From assembly GCF_000024405.1 (NCBI RefSeq), contig NC_013517.1, positions 3,813,989 through 3,877,988 on the forward strand: a DNA stretch of 64,000 nt. The letters are read 5' to 3'. A model generated the notes under the pieces. That model had not been told where the DNA came from and did not search any database. It saw nothing but the letters and a program-made list of their open reading frames with translations. A program made the translations under genes and the position numbers. Below are positions 49,917-59,097 of the stretch, one piece after another. Positions within the stretch are counted from its first letter, which is position 1, and each line of letters begins with the position of its first letter. Source of the stretch: Sebaldella termitidis ATCC 33386. GTDB lineage: Bacteria > Fusobacteriota > Fusobacteriia > Fusobacteriales > Leptotrichiaceae.

Positions 49917-50777
49917 CTACATTCCGAGTTTGTGTAAAACCCTTTCTATTGCTGCTTTTCTTTCATACAATGGTTTTTTTGAATCTTTATAAAACCACAT
50001 ATTATCTTCCTGTGTAGGAATATCCTCTCTTTTGTATATTATACCCAAACCGAACATTTCTCTTTCATGATCGTCAAAAGCCAGTTTCAATGCTTTTTCC
50101 CTATCTGCAGGGTCATGACCTTCAAGTTTATATGTATGCTCCTGATACCATTTGAAGGTATTCGTTTTATTGAAGCTCGGACATGGATCAAAAATATCTA
50201 CCAAAGCGTATCCTTTATGCTGTATTGCTGCTTTTATAATTTCCTTTGTTCCCTGCATATCGCCTGTAAAAGCTTTTGCTACAAATGTCGCACCGAGACT
50301 TATTGCTACAGCTATTGGATTAAAAGGAATTGATGTGACTCCGTTAAGCTGGAGACTTGTTTTCTGACCTATTGAACTCGTAGGAGAACCCTGTCCCTTT
50401 GTAAGTCCGTATACCTGATTATCATGCACTAAATGTACAATATCAGGATTTCTTCTTACATTATGTATAAAATGATTTCCGCCTTCTCCGTACATATCAC
50501 CGTCTCCGCCTTCTGCAATTACATTCAGGTTAGGATTCGCCATTTTTATTGCGACCGCCACAGGAAGCCCTCTTCCATGAAGTCCGTTATAAAAATTCAG
50601 ATCTATATACTGCGGCATTTTAGCTGCCTGTCCGATCCCCGAAGAAATCACGGTATTTTTAGGATCCATATCCAGCTCTTTTAATGCACTCTGAATTATT
50701 CTCAGTAAAGAAAAATTCCCGCATCCAGGGCACCAGGCAATATCTTCATTTTTTGCAATTTTGAATTTATCTTCCAT
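49917..50777 (-). CDS. korB: 2-oxoacid:ferredoxin oxidoreductase beta subunit
   Basis: Thiamine-diphosphate-binding beta subunit of a 2-oxoacid:ferredoxin oxidoreductase. It has [18 protein letters not shown] at residues 15-32, [16 protein letters not shown], the Mg/ThDP motif [21 protein letters not shown] near 94 and [16 protein letters not shown] near 119, and [12 protein letters not shown] near 200. At 286 residues it matches KorB-type subunits. It starts 2 bp after the alpha-subunit stop. Like other two-subunit enzymes it lacks a ferredoxin domain, apart from the Cys pair and distal Cys that may hold one cluster. Reaction: 2-oxoglutarate (or a branched 2-oxoacid) plus CoA to acyl-CoA, CO2 and reduced ferredoxin. 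Substrate choice is not certain. Confidence 0.92.
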   Translation of the reverse strand: MEDKFKIAKNEDIAWCPGCGNFSLLRIIQSALKELDMDPKNTVISSGIGQAAKMPQYIDLNFYNGLHGRGLPVAVAIKMANPNLNVIAEGGDGDMYGEGGNHFIHNVRRNPDIVHLVHDNQVYGLTKGQGSPTSSIGQKTSLQLNGVTSIPFNPIAVAISLGATFVAKAFTGDMQGTKEIIKAAIQHKGYALVDIFDPCPSFNKTNTFKWYQEHTYKLEGHDPADREKALKLAFDDHEREMFGLGIIYKREDIPTQEDNMWFYKDSKKPLYERKAAIERVLHKLGM

Positions 50778-50779
50778 AA

Positions 50780-52435
50780 TTAATACTCTCCTATCTCTTG
50801 GATTAATTCTTCTATATTAAAAGGCAGACCGTTATATTTCAAAACTTTTTTATGAAACTCTACCCCGGTTTTCAGCTTTATCAGATCGCCAAAATGTCCC
50901 ACTGCGTTATTCTCAATCAAAACAAGCTTTTTAGCCTTATCCAGATAGCTCTTTGTAGACTTCGGCAGCGGGAATACCTGCTTAAAACTCAGAAATGCTG
51001 TTTTTTCATTTCCGCTCTTCAAAAGAGCTTCTTTTATTGCCCCGTATGTAGAACCCCAGCCTACGATCAGTGTTTCATAATCAGGATTTCCTACTAATTC
51101 AGGTTCTATATCAACATATTTATCAAGCTTTTTCATTCTCTTATCCATCATTTTTATTCTGACATCAAAGTCTTCTGTAATAAGCCCTTCCTCAGTATGC
51201 TCATCAGAATCTACTTTTACAAGTCCTTTTCCGTAGCCAGGAACAGATCTCGGTGATATTCCCGATTCTGTATACTGATATCTCTTATAATCCTCGGTAC
51301 TTTCTACAACGTGATATTCATTTTCTTCAAGATTTACTTTTCCCAAATTCATTGACTGAGACAAATAATTAGCATCACTTAGTATTATTACCGGCACTTG
51401 ATATTTATCAGCTATATTAAAGGCTTTTTGCCCCAGCTCCACACCGCTTTCAAGTGATGTAGGCGCCAGAAGAACACGCGGAAAGTCTCCATGTCCTGCA
51501 TACATTGCCAGATTCAAATCACCCTGTTCCGTTCTCGTAGGCAGCCCGGTTCCCGGACCTGGTCTCATAGCATTATGAATTACAAGAGGCAGCTCCCCTA
51601 TACCGGACATGCTTATTGCTTCCTCCATTAATGCAAATCCTCCCCCAGAAGTAGAAGTCATCGCCCTTGCACCTGCATACCATGCACCAAGAACCATATT
51701 TACAGCAGCGATTTCATCTTCTGCCTGCTCTACTATTATCCCGAATTCTTTCTCCCACTGTGCTGCAAGCATTACTACATCAGTACCCGGAGACATAGGA
51801 TAAGCTGCTACAAAGTTCATGCCGCCTGCTGCTGCACCGTATGTAACAGCCTCATTACCGGAAATATGCTTTTGCGGTTCTCCTTTTTTCAGATTCAGTT
51901 TATACTCTTCACCAAGAGAATATCCTTTTTCAAAAGCTGCTATATTTTCCTGAACCAGTTTTTCCCCTTTTCTGGCAAATTTCTCGTCTAGTGCCTTATA
52001 TACTTCTTCTTTCGTAGCATTCAACATTCCTAAAATCATTCCCATAACAATTGTATTGGAATAAATAGGGTTTCCTATTTCACTTGCCAGCCGCAGGAAT
52101 TCGGCTTCTTTTATATTATACTTTCCAAAATCCTCTTCTTTAAAAAATGATTTCGGTCCGATTATTACTGTTTCTTTCTGGATTCTGTCTTCTAGTCTAT
52201 ATAATGCATTCGGATTAAATACGAACAAAAAATCTGTTTTATTAACATATGAACCAATATATGAATTAGACACTCTTATTTGGGTAGTATTATTTCCGCC
52301 CCTTACTCTTGACATAATTTCTTTTGACGCATATATATTATATCCGTCTTGAGCCAATATTTTGGTAACCATCTCTTCTACTGTTTTCAAGCCTTTTCCG
52401 GCTTCTCCCGATAGGACAATTGAGATTTCATCCAT
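50780..52435 (-). CDS. korA: 2-oxoacid:ferredoxin oxidoreductase alpha subunit (gamma-alpha fusion)
   Basis: Large subunit of the 2-oxoacid:ferredoxin oxidoreductase. The N-terminal 185 residues are the gamma domain ([35 protein letters not shown]), followed by the pyrimidine-binding alpha domain ([29 protein letters not shown] near 195; [15 protein letters not shown] near 260; [17 protein letters not shown] near 290) and a C-terminal transketolase-like domain. The fusion is typical of KorA in anaerobes. The ATG at 52435 has GGAGGTG 8 bp upstream; a TTG one codon earlier is possible. It is cotranscribed with korB. The YPMSPGT motif differs from the pyruvate enzyme at 22.8 kb, as expected for another 2-oxoacid. 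Confidence 0.92.
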   Translation of the reverse strand: MDEISIVLSGEAGKGLKTVEEMVTKILAQDGYNIYASKEIMSRVRGGNNTTQIRVSNSYIGSYVNKTDFLFVFNPNALYRLEDRIQKETVIIGPKSFFKEEDFGKYNIKEAEFLRLASEIGNPIYSNTIVMGMILGMLNATKEEVYKALDEKFARKGEKLVQENIAAFEKGYSLGEEYKLNLKKGEPQKHISGNEAVTYGAAAGGMNFVAAYPMSPGTDVVMLAAQWEKEFGIIVEQAEDEIAAVNMVLGAWYAGARAMTSTSGGGFALMEEAISMSGIGELPLVIHNAMRPGPGTGLPTRTEQGDLNLAMYAGHGDFPRVLLAPTSLESGVELGQKAFNIADKYQVPVIILSDANYLSQSMNLGKVNLEENEYHVVESTEDYKRYQYTESGISPRSVPGYGKGLVKVDSDEHTEEGLITEDFDVRIKMMDKRMKKLDKYVDIEPELVGNPDYETLIVGWGSTYGAIKEALLKSGNEKTAFLSFKQVFPLPKSTKSYLDKAKKLVLIENNAVGHFGDLIKLKTGVEFHKKVLKYNGLPFNIEELIQEIGEY

Positions 52436-52643
52436 CAAAGCTACACCTCCATGAAATATTTTTCATTTTACTCTACAAACAATATATAATTTTTTTCAGA
52501 AAAAATCAAGCTTTCTTTTTATTTTGTCGCTTTTATTCTGTATTTTCCCTGACATTTTTATCAGACAATTCCTTTAACCCTACGTTTTTCAATATTTGTA
52601 TAAAAAAATTACAAAAAAAGATTTTTTGTAATTTTTAATTTCA

Positions 52644-53447
52644 TTAAAATTTATAACCTCTGGGCAGTACATTTCTGTCCTGAAATATTTTCAAATACCG
52701 CCCTGCAAGCTTTTTATTCTTTTTATTCAGTTTTTCCAGACTTTCCACCACTGCATTGGTATAATTCTGTCTTTCTATGTCACTGTAATTGGAACTAAGA
52801 GGATTGATAAGCAGAAGCTTTTCAAGAGCTTTTACATACTCTGCCTTGACTGTATAAATATCCGCTATCCCTATGATAGAATCCAGCCTTCTGTTTTCCA
52901 GTATTACTTCTGCTCTGTCAGGAAACTTCTCTGTATTATAATTATTATAGTTTTTTAAGGCATCTGAATAATATTTCAGGGCATAATCCTCATTTTCCTC
53001 TTCTTCATATATTTGAGCAAGAATATAATACCCGTCAGGATAATCCGGATGTTTTTCCACAAGTATTTCTGCATACATTCTCATTTTTTCTTTATTTCCT
53101 TCTGAACGGTATAAATCTATTAAATAATTATATGAATCATAGCCGTCAGGGTTTACCTCTATGGATTTCAGATAATAATTTCCTGCCTCCTGTATATTCC
53201 CTTCCATTCTGGCTATATTTCCCAGCTCATCAAGTGCAAGATAATTACGCCCGTCTTCTTTTACAGCATCTCTGTATGCACTTCTTATTTCACTGTTTTC
53301 TCCGTTCATACTTTTTATGTTTAAAGCTTTATTATAATATTCTATTGATTTATCCGAAATTCCAAATTCATGTAAAAATACATCATTTGTTTTTGAAAAA
53401 ATTCCGGAAGTAATTATAAATAATAATATTATAATCAATTTTTTCAT
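52644..53447 (-). CDS. Exported TPR-repeat protein
   Basis: A 267-residue protein with a Sec signal peptide (KKLIIILLFIITSGIFSKT) and four to five tetratricopeptide repeats across about residues 25-235: IEYYNKALNIKS, LALDELGNIARMEGNIQEAGNYYLKSIEVNPDGYDSYNYLIDLYRSEGN, YPDGYYILAQIYEEEENEDYALKYYSDAL and ADIYTVKAEYVKALEKLLLINP. No lipobox, so probably periplasmic. TPR proteins act as scaffolds for envelope assembly, but no partner is suggested by the neighbours. I start at ATG 53447 after GGAGG; an ATG 18 bp upstream overlaps that site. The C-terminal 30 residues are basic. Confidence 0.85.
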   Translation of the reverse strand: MKKLIIILLFIITSGIFSKTNDVFLHEFGISDKSIEYYNKALNIKSMNGENSEIRSAYRDAVKEDGRNYLALDELGNIARMEGNIQEAGNYYLKSIEVNPDGYDSYNYLIDLYRSEGNKEKMRMYAEILVEKHPDYPDGYYILAQIYEEEENEDYALKYYSDALKNYNNYNTEKFPDRAEVILENRRLDSIIGIADIYTVKAEYVKALEKLLLINPLSSNYSDIERQNYTNAVVESLEKLNKKNKKLAGRYLKIFQDRNVLPRGYKF

Positions 53448-53704
53448 AATTTTCCTCCATTTCATTTCAGAAATATTTGTATTTTAATCCAATCAATTTT
53501 CCTAACTTTTTTCAAATAAATTATAACATATTTATAATTAAGAAAAAATAGTATGTGTTATGTATTTTTTGTTTAACTCTGATTTTTTTACAGAAAAATA
53601 TCTCTTTAGAAACATGATAAAAACTCTTTTTTACAATAAATAGCTTTTAATTTTCCTAAATATAGTATATAATTCTGTTAATAATCTATATGTAGGAGGG
53701 AACA

Positions 53705-54148
53705 ATGAAAAAAGTTTTATTAATCATGTTGTCTGTACTGTTTTTGTTCACTGTATCATCTGCCAAAACAGCAAAATTTAAAAAGATAAAAACTTTATCG
53801 TCAACTTCTTGGAAATTAACTGATTTTCAGAATGAAACATTAATATACCAATATATAGGCTCAAAAACTTTAGGAGAAATTACTCTTAATTTTGCCAAAA
53901 AAGAAAATCTGGTATCAGGATTTTCAGGAGTAAATACTTACAGCGGAAACTTTGAAATAAATGGTGAAAATATCACATTTTCAAATTTGGCAAGTACTAA
54001 ATTATATGGTCCGAGAAATGTAATGGAACAGGAATATAAATATCTTACTGTACTTCCTGAAACTGCCACGTATAAAGTGCTGGACGAAAAAACCCTGAAG
54101 CTGATTACTTCTGACGGGACAGAATTAACATTTACAAGAACTAAATAA
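53705..54148 (+). CDS. META-domain exported protein (HslJ-like)
   Basis: A 147-residue secreted protein: signal peptide (KKVLLIMLSVLFLFTVSSA, cleavage near residue 20), then one META domain (about 33-145). The domain is recognised from STSWKLTDFQNE, LNFAKKENLVSGFSGVNTYSGNFEINGENITFSNLASTKL and YKYLTVLPETATYKVLDEKTLKLITSDGTELTFTR. META proteins include E. coli HslJ and Leishmania META1; the function is poorly known and linked to envelope stress. There is no lipobox. AGGAGGG precedes the ATG. Monocistronic, with a long terminator at 54178. Confidence 0.88.
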   Translation: MKKVLLIMLSVLFLFTVSSAKTAKFKKIKTLSSTSWKLTDFQNETLIYQYIGSKTLGEITLNFAKKENLVSGFSGVNTYSGNFEINGENITFSNLASTKLYGPRNVMEQEYKYLTVLPETATYKVLDEKTLKLITSDGTELTFTRTK

Positions 54149-54177
54149 AGATTATCAAATCATTAGTTTAAAACTAA

Positions 54178-54226
54178 CAAAAAAGGAATCATCTTCTAAA
54201 AAAATTTAAGATAATTCCTTTTTTTA
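54178..54226 (+). terminator. Terminator of the META-domain gene
   Basis: AAAAAAGGAAT and ATTCCTTTTTT arms with an inner CTT/AAG pairing, followed by T residues. Confidence 0.8.
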
Positions 54227-54227
54227 T

Positions 54228-54305
54228 TGCTCCCCCCTCATTTCCGGCTTTATTCTTCCAGATTCCGACCCCCAGAAATCCTCCCCCCTTTAATAAAGCC
54301 ATTTT
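54228..54305 (+). other. C-run-rich hairpin segment
   Basis: Plus strand carries C6 (54232-54237), C5 (54269-54273) and C6 (54283-54288) in an otherwise A+T-rich genome. GGCTTTATT (54246-54254) pairs with AATAAAGCC (54292-54300), placing UCCUCCCCCC in a large loop, and TTTTT follows. It could be a ribosome-site-binding RNA, or its G-rich complement could form quadruplexes. Confidence 0.4.
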
Positions 54306-54306
54306 T

Positions 54307-54503
54307 AATATTCGCTTTTTGATAATTATGCGAACTTTTTAGTTGATGAAAAATTTGTTTCTCTCTATATTTTACATACTTAAATACATTAGATTAATTA
54401 TTCAATTTAAAAATATTAATTATACAAAAAAAATAGATTGACATTTTGTTTTTTTGTATGTATAATAAATTATGATTCGCATAATTATCAATGTGCGAAT
54501 ATT
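54307..54503. repeat. Inverted-repeat-bounded element with an internal promoter
   Basis: A 28-bp sequence at 54307-54334 recurs inverted at about 54476-54503 with three central mismatches; the shared blocks are AATATTCGC and TTGATAATTATGCGAA. Each copy is itself partly palindromic (TTCGC...GCGAA). Between them, TTGACA (54439-54444) and TATAAT (54462-54467), 17 bp apart, form a consensus plus-strand promoter that faces no gene start. Possible invertible promoter segment, MITE or insertion-sequence relic. Confidence 0.5.
54439..54467 (+). promoter_or_regulatory. Orphan consensus promoter
   Basis: Exact TTGACA and TATAAT hexamers with a 17-bp spacer. Transcription would enter the 3' end of the convergent glycosylase gene antisense, after crossing the quasi-palindrome at 54474-54503. 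Confidence 0.6.
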
Positions 54504-55096
54504 TATTTTTTACTTATAAATTTATTATTTTTTATATAAAATCTCCAAAGCTTATCTTTATATTCTTCTGCATAATCAATACCAATTCTCTTAGAGCATA
54601 CTACCTCAATATCTTTTCTGTTTTCATTTTTTTCCAGATATAATTCTTTCCCGCTGATAAGATCGTATCCTGAAAAGGTTCTGTCTATTCCGAGAGCCGA
54701 GCATAATTTTCCTGGTCCGTTGCTAAGATTATGTATATTTTTCACAGGGCTTCTGTTATCAAAAAGAAGATCAAATTCATTCAAAGGCTCTACGGCTCTC
54801 AGCAGCAGTGCTTCTGGCTTTCCCTTCCGCTGACATACTATATTTATACAGTTATACATTCCGTAAATCAAATATACATATGCATGTCCGCCTTCACTAA
54901 ACATCGGCTCTGTTCTTGCTGTTCTTTTATTCTTATAAGTATGGGCGCCCTTATCCTCCGGTCCCACATACGCCTCTACTTCTGTTATCATTGTCTTTAC
55001 AGTCCTGTCGTTTATTTTTCTTATAAGATAATGACCCAAAATTTCGGGCCCTACTTCAAGTGCATCACGTAAAAAATATTCTCTGTCAAACCTCAT
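54503..55096 (-). CDS. 3-methyladenine DNA glycosylase (AAG/MPG family)
   Basis: Base-excision repair enzyme that removes alkylated purines and hypoxanthine from DNA. The 197-residue protein shows the AAG fold markers: RDALEVGPEILGHYLIR near residue 10, the catalytic Glu in MITEVEAYVGPEDKGAHTYKN near 37-57, the minor-groove-intercalating region GGHAYVYLIYGMYNCINIVC near 70-89, LLLRAVEP near 97 and NGPGKLCSALGIDRTFSGYDL near 125. Length is typical of bacterial Mpg. Its last codons overlap the right arm of the inverted-repeat element. It is divergent from argS with an 84-bp gap. Confidence 0.94.
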   Translation of the reverse strand: MRFDREYFLRDALEVGPEILGHYLIRKINDRTVKTMITEVEAYVGPEDKGAHTYKNKRTARTEPMFSEGGHAYVYLIYGMYNCINIVCQRKGKPEALLLRAVEPLNEFDLLFDNRSPVKNIHNLSNGPGKLCSALGIDRTFSGYDLISGKELYLEKNENRKDIEVVCSKRIGIDYAEEYKDKLWRFYIKNNKFISKK

Positions 55097-55180
55097 TGCA
55101 AGCTCCTTTTCTGATAAATACTTTATTTTATGGACATATTTTGATATAATTATTTATATTATATAACATTGGGGTGAATT

Positions 55181-56896
55181 ATGGAACTTATTAATAAACA
55201 GCTTGAAAAACTAATATATGAAAATGTTAAAAATATTTTTAACATTGATTCAGACATAGAAATTCAAAGCTCAAACAAAAAAGGATTTGGAGATTTTGCT
55301 ACGAATTTTGCCATGGTTAATTCAAAAACACTTGGTAAAAATCCAAGGGAAATTGCCCAGACATTCATAGATAATTTTTCAGAAAATGATATTATCGAAA
55401 AACTTGAAATTGCCGGACCAGGCTTTATAAATATATTTTTGAAAAGTAAATTTATAAATAGTGAATTTAAAAAAATAGGGAAAGAAGACTATGATTTTTC
55501 ATTCCTTGATAACGGGAAAAAAACTATTATTGACTATTCATCGCCTAATATAGCCAAAAGAATGCATATCGGCCACCTTAGAAGTACGATTATAGGTGAT
55601 TCCATAAAAAGAATCATGAAATTTACCGGTTTTGAGATATTGGCGGATAATCATATCGGCGACTGGGGAACACAGTTTGGTAAATTAATCGTTGGTTATG
55701 ACAGATGGCTTGATCAAAAAAATTATGAAGAAGACCCTATAGAGGAATTGGAAAGAATCTATGTAAAATTTTCCGAAGAATCCAAAAATGATCCTGAGCT
55801 GGAAAGCATCGCCCGTGAAGAACTGAGAAAGCTCCAGAGCGGTGATGAAAGAAATAACAGACTCTGGCATGAATTCATAGATATTTCACTAAAAGAATAT
55901 GACAAAATCTACAAAAGACTTAATATTACATTTGATTTATATAACGGTGAATCATTTTATAATGATATGATGCCCGATATTCTGGATATACTTGTTTCAA
56001 GAAAGATAGCAGTAGAAGATCAGGATGCTCTTGTTGTATTTTTTGATGAAGATACAAAGCTTCACCCTTGTATAGTTCAGAAAAAAGACGGGAGTTTTCT
56101 GTATTCTACCTCAGATCTTGCAACTATAAAATATAGAAGAGAAGTGCTCCATATTGATAAAGCAATCTATATTACTGATGAAAGACAGCAGGATCATTTT
56201 AGACAGGTATTTAAAATAGCTGAGATACTTGGTGACGGCTTTGATTATGAAAAAGTACATGTTTGGTTTGGTATTATGAGATTTAAAGATGGAATATTCT
56301 CTACCAGACTGGGTAATATTATTAAACTTAATGACCTTCTGGATGAAGCCAAAAAAGAAGTACGTAAAACTATTGAAATCAAAAATCCGGGAATCCCTGA
56401 TGATGAAAAAGAAAAAATTTCTGAAATTGTCGGTATCGGAGCTATCAAATATTTTGATCTTAGTCAGAACAGAACTTCACCTGTTATATTTGAATGGGAA
56501 AAGGTACTGAGCTTTGAAGGAAATACAGGACCGTATTTACAGTATACATATGCAAGAATTATGTCTGTTTTTAGAAAGCTTAACGGAGAGAATATAGGAT
56601 ATAACGAAGAATCAGAAATCATTCTGGAATCTGACATAGAAAGAGACCTGTCGCTTATGCTTCTGAATTTTCCAAATATAGTGGTAAAAGCCGGGGAAAC
56701 ATACAGACCAAACCTGATTGCAGATTACTTATTTGAAACAGCAAAAACTTTCAGTACTTTTTATAATCAAAAGCATATTGCAAATGAAACAGATTTAGCA
56801 CTACGAAATTCAAGAATAACTCTTGCTTCCAAAACGGCACATGTTTTAAAAGCAGGACTGGATCTTCTTGGAATCAAAACTGTCGACAGAATGTAA
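55181..56896 (+). CDS. argS: Arginyl-tRNA synthetase
   Basis: Charges tRNA-Arg with arginine in the cytoplasm. The 571-residue class I synthetase has the Add1 N-terminal domain (about 1-90, with GDFATNFAMVNSKTLGKNPREIA), the HIGH motif in DYSSPNIAKRMHIGHLRSTIIGD near residue 122, the Rossmann core with GDWGTQFG, the FSTRLGNIIKL segment replacing KMSKS near 370, as is usual in many ArgRS, and the DALR anticodon-binding domain (about 450-571). The start has a GGGGTG ribosome site. A queH gene follows after 15 bp. There is no T-box leader, because the upstream gap is only 84 bp. Confidence 0.97.
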   Translation: MELINKQLEKLIYENVKNIFNIDSDIEIQSSNKKGFGDFATNFAMVNSKTLGKNPREIAQTFIDNFSENDIIEKLEIAGPGFINIFLKSKFINSEFKKIGKEDYDFSFLDNGKKTIIDYSSPNIAKRMHIGHLRSTIIGDSIKRIMKFTGFEILADNHIGDWGTQFGKLIVGYDRWLDQKNYEEDPIEELERIYVKFSEESKNDPELESIAREELRKLQSGDERNNRLWHEFIDISLKEYDKIYKRLNITFDLYNGESFYNDMMPDILDILVSRKIAVEDQDALVVFFDEDTKLHPCIVQKKDGSFLYSTSDLATIKYRREVLHIDKAIYITDERQQDHFRQVFKIAEILGDGFDYEKVHVWFGIMRFKDGIFSTRLGNIIKLNDLLDEAKKEVRKTIEIKNPGIPDDEKEKISEIVGIGAIKYFDLSQNRTSPVIFEWEKVLSFEGNTGPYLQYTYARIMSVFRKLNGENIGYNEESEIILESDIERDLSLMLLNFPNIVVKAGETYRPNLIADYLFETAKTFSTFYNQKHIANETDLALRNSRITLASKTAHVLKAGLDLLGIKTVDRM

Positions 56897-56911
56897 GATG
56901 AGGTAAAAAAC

Positions 56912-57529
56912 ATGAATAAAATAAATTATAATAAAAAAATGGAAGAAATCATAAAAAGCTTAGCCGGGAAAAAGGCTAAGCTTTTGCTTCACAGCTGCTG
57001 TGCACCGTGCAGCTCATATGTACTGGAATATTTATCTTCTTCTTTTGATATTACACTTTACTATTATAACCAGAATATACACCCCGAAAGTGAATATATA
57101 CGAAGATTCAATGAATTAAAGGATTTTACCGGAGAAGTCTACAAAGGTAAAATAGAGATTATTTCTGAAACATATAATCCGACGGAATTTTTTGATACTA
57201 TACATAATTATGAGGATAAAGCCGAGGGCGGTTCACGCTGTTCATTATGCTACCATATGAGATTAAAAAAAGCGGCAGAAAGAGCAAAAGAGGGGGGCTT
57301 TGATTACTTTGGCTCTGTTCTTACTATCAGCCCTCATAAGAATGCTGACAGAATTAATCTGATCGGTGCAAACCTTGAAAAAATATATAACATAAAATTT
57401 TTATATTCCGATTTCAAAAAGAATAATGGTTTTAAAAGATCACTTGAAATCAGCAGGGAATATGATCTTTACAGACAGCAGTACTGCGGCTGTTCTTTTT
57501 CTATAAGAAATCAGGCGGAATATTTATAA
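56912..57529 (+). CDS. queH: Epoxyqueuosine reductase QueH
   Basis: Last step of queuosine synthesis, reducing epoxyqueuosine in tRNA to queuosine, using iron-sulfur chemistry unrelated to QueG. The 205-residue DUF208 protein has the N-terminal CCAPCSSYVLEYL (Cys pairs near residues 29-33), YYYNQNIHPESEYIRR near 50, GGSRCSLCYHMRLKKAAE near 105 and the C-terminal QQYCGCSFS. These Cys sites hold the metal centre. It is the second gene of the argS operon (15-bp gap). Its presence implies that queuosine is used in this organism; the other que genes are not in the window. A terminator stem overlaps its stop codon. Confidence 0.94.
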   Translation: MNKINYNKKMEEIIKSLAGKKAKLLLHSCCAPCSSYVLEYLSSSFDITLYYYNQNIHPESEYIRRFNELKDFTGEVYKGKIEIISETYNPTEFFDTIHNYEDKAEGGSRCSLCYHMRLKKAAERAKEGGFDYFGSVLTISPHKNADRINLIGANLEKIYNIKFLYSDFKKNNGFKRSLEISREYDLYRQQYCGCSFSIRNQAEYL

Positions 57530-57555
57530 TTCAGTTTATGACATCTGCCTTTTTT
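57513..57555 (+). terminator. Terminator overlapping the queH stop
   Basis: AGGCGGA (57513-57519) pairs with TCTGCCT (57544-57550) including one G-U pair, followed by six T residues. The stem's left arm is inside the queH coding region. Confidence 0.65.
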
Positions 57556-58000
57556 ATACTCTTGAAACTGCTCTCTTATCTTCAAAATCTATAATTACAC
57601 CATCCATCACCTGTATATCTTTCCACCATCTGCATTCTATAAGAACAAATTCTGCCAGCACTGCTTCCGGCTTTGATGCAAAACGCTCAAATGAAGCGGG
57701 AAGTATATTTTTATATTCTGTCATAATTTCTTTATTTTTCTCATCTGAAGCATATCCTAAAATTTTTCCGGTTCCTTTTATCTGTATAGTATCTGCACAT
57801 AGTGCTATATTAGGATTTTTTTCTATCTGTTCCAGCTTTTCACTTCCCATAGACGTAATATAGAATTTTTCATTAAACAGAATAACAGTTACCATACGTG
57901 AGCTTACATTCCCCTCATATGAAGCAGACAATACCATATTATATGTTTTCCCTATTTTATCAAATAATTCCTTTTTTTCTCTTTCAAAATTTCTTTTCAT
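57554..58000 (-). CDS. Pyridoxamine 5'-phosphate oxidase-fold flavoprotein
   Basis: A 148-residue split-barrel protein of the PNPOx-like/FMN-binding type. ASYEGNVSSRMVTVILFNEKFYITS near residues 27-51 forms the FMN-contacting beta-strands, IEKNPNIALCADTIQIKGTGKILGYA follows, and EFVLIECRWWKDIQVMDGVIIDFED closes the barrel. Members bind flavin, heme or F420 and act in stress responses; real pyridoxamine oxidase activity is unlikely. It is divergent from the WYL regulator, 99 bp apart, and the palindrome that overlaps the regulator's -35 may also control it. AGGAGG precedes the ATG. Confidence 0.85.
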   Translation of the reverse strand: MKRNFEREKKELFDKIGKTYNMVLSASYEGNVSSRMVTVILFNEKFYITSMGSEKLEQIEKNPNIALCADTIQIKGTGKILGYASDEKNKEIMTEYKNILPASFERFASKPEAVLAEFVLIECRWWKDIQVMDGVIIDFEDKRAVSRV

Positions 58001-58044
58001 TTATTTCCTCCTTAATATTTATAAAAAAATTATAACACAAAAAC

Positions 58045-58073
58045 TTGACATCACTATGTCATGATTCTATAAT
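58045..58073 (+). promoter_or_regulatory. Promoter with TGACAT palindrome upstream of the WYL regulator
   Basis: TTGACA (58045-58050), 17-bp spacer, TATAAT (58068-58073). The perfect inverted repeat TGACAT-N4-ATGTCA (58046-58061) overlaps the -35, as expected for autorepression by the adjacent YafY-type protein, and may serve the divergent flavoprotein gene too. Confidence 0.85.
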
Positions 58074-58099
58074 AATAATAAAACTTAAGGAGATTATTT

Positions 58100-59029
58100 A
58101 TGAAAATAGAACGTCTGCTTTCTATTATTGTTATTCTGCTGGAAAGAAAAAAAGTACCTGCACCAAGACTGGCTGAAATTTTTGAAGTCTCTACGCGTAC
58201 TATTTACAGAGATATTGACACTCTTAATGCTGCTGGAATTCCTGTCATTACTTATCCAGGTGTCAATGGCGGTGTAGGAATCCTTGAGGAATTTAAACTT
58301 GAAAAAAATTTATTTACTTCTGAGGACCTTAGTTCGCTTCTTACAGGACTCAGCAGTATCAGCTCTGCTTTTTCAAGCTCTGAAATCACAAACGCACTGA
58401 TCAAGCTGAAAGGAATCATTCCGGAAAAAAGGCTGAAAGATATAGAAAAGAAAACAAACAGAATAATTATTGACCTTACTCCATGGAAAAATACAAATAA
58501 TGTCAGCTCTGATCTGAAAAGCATTAAGTCTGCAATGGACAAAAATAAAATCCTGACCTTCAAATATGAGGACAGACAGCGAAAAAAAAGTACACGCAAA
58601 ATAGAGCCGTACAGAATTATACTTAAAGGTAATGACTGGTATGTTGAGGGGTTTTGCATTCTGCGAAATGATTTCAGATATTTTAAATTATCCAGAATAT
58701 CTGACTTAAAAATTACAAAAAAATCATTTGCACCAAGAGAGATTCCCGAAGCTGAGCCTGAAAACGGCCCTATTCAGGAAAATATAATAATATTGAGAGT
58801 ATCTGTTGATAAATCACTAAAAGGGGAATTTACCGAATTATATGGAGAACAATGTTTTATTTCTGAAAAAGACAGTAAATATGTAGCTGATATACCATTT
58901 GCTGATAATGAATACAGTTACCGGATTTTGATGGGTTTTGCAGATAAATGTGAGATTCTTGAGCCTAAAAACATAAGAAATGAATTTATTTCAAGAATAA
59001 AAAAAGCTGCCGCTCTTTACAAAATGTAG
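58100..59029 (+). CDS. YafY-type HTH/WYL-domain transcriptional regulator
   Basis: A 309-residue regulator with an N-terminal HTH_11 winged helix (RLLSIIVILLERKKVPAPRLAEIFEVSTRTIYRDIDTL), a PVITYPGVNGGVGIL wing, a WYL domain (about residues 140-225, with ILTFKYEDRQRKKSTRKIEPYRIILKGNDWYVEGFC) and a WCX-type C-terminal segment. WYL domains sense nucleic acids or small ligands; YafY-type members frequently repress divergent stress genes. AAGGAG precedes the ATG. A perfect palindrome overlaps its -35 and lies between it and the divergent flavoprotein gene, its likely target. Confidence 0.93.
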   Translation: MKIERLLSIIVILLERKKVPAPRLAEIFEVSTRTIYRDIDTLNAAGIPVITYPGVNGGVGILEEFKLEKNLFTSEDLSSLLTGLSSISSAFSSSEITNALIKLKGIIPEKRLKDIEKKTNRIIIDLTPWKNTNNVSSDLKSIKSAMDKNKILTFKYEDRQRKKSTRKIEPYRIILKGNDWYVEGFCILRNDFRYFKLSRISDLKITKKSFAPREIPEAEPENGPIQENIIILRVSVDKSLKGEFTELYGEQCFISEKDSKYVADIPFADNEYSYRILMGFADKCEILEPKNIRNEFISRIKKAAALYKM

Positions 59030-59037
59030 TATTAAAA

Positions 59038-59076
59038 AACAGGACTTTTTATAAAAATAACAGTCCTGTTTTTATT
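59038..59076 (+). terminator. Terminator of the WYL regulator gene
   Basis: AACAGGACT pairs with AGTCCTGTT, followed by a T run. Confidence 0.85.
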
Positions 59077-59097
59077 ATTTATTTACTTTTCTTATTC

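Noticed and set aside
55097-55180. T-box leader for argS
   Set aside because: Gap of 84 bp is too short and has no specifier hairpin.
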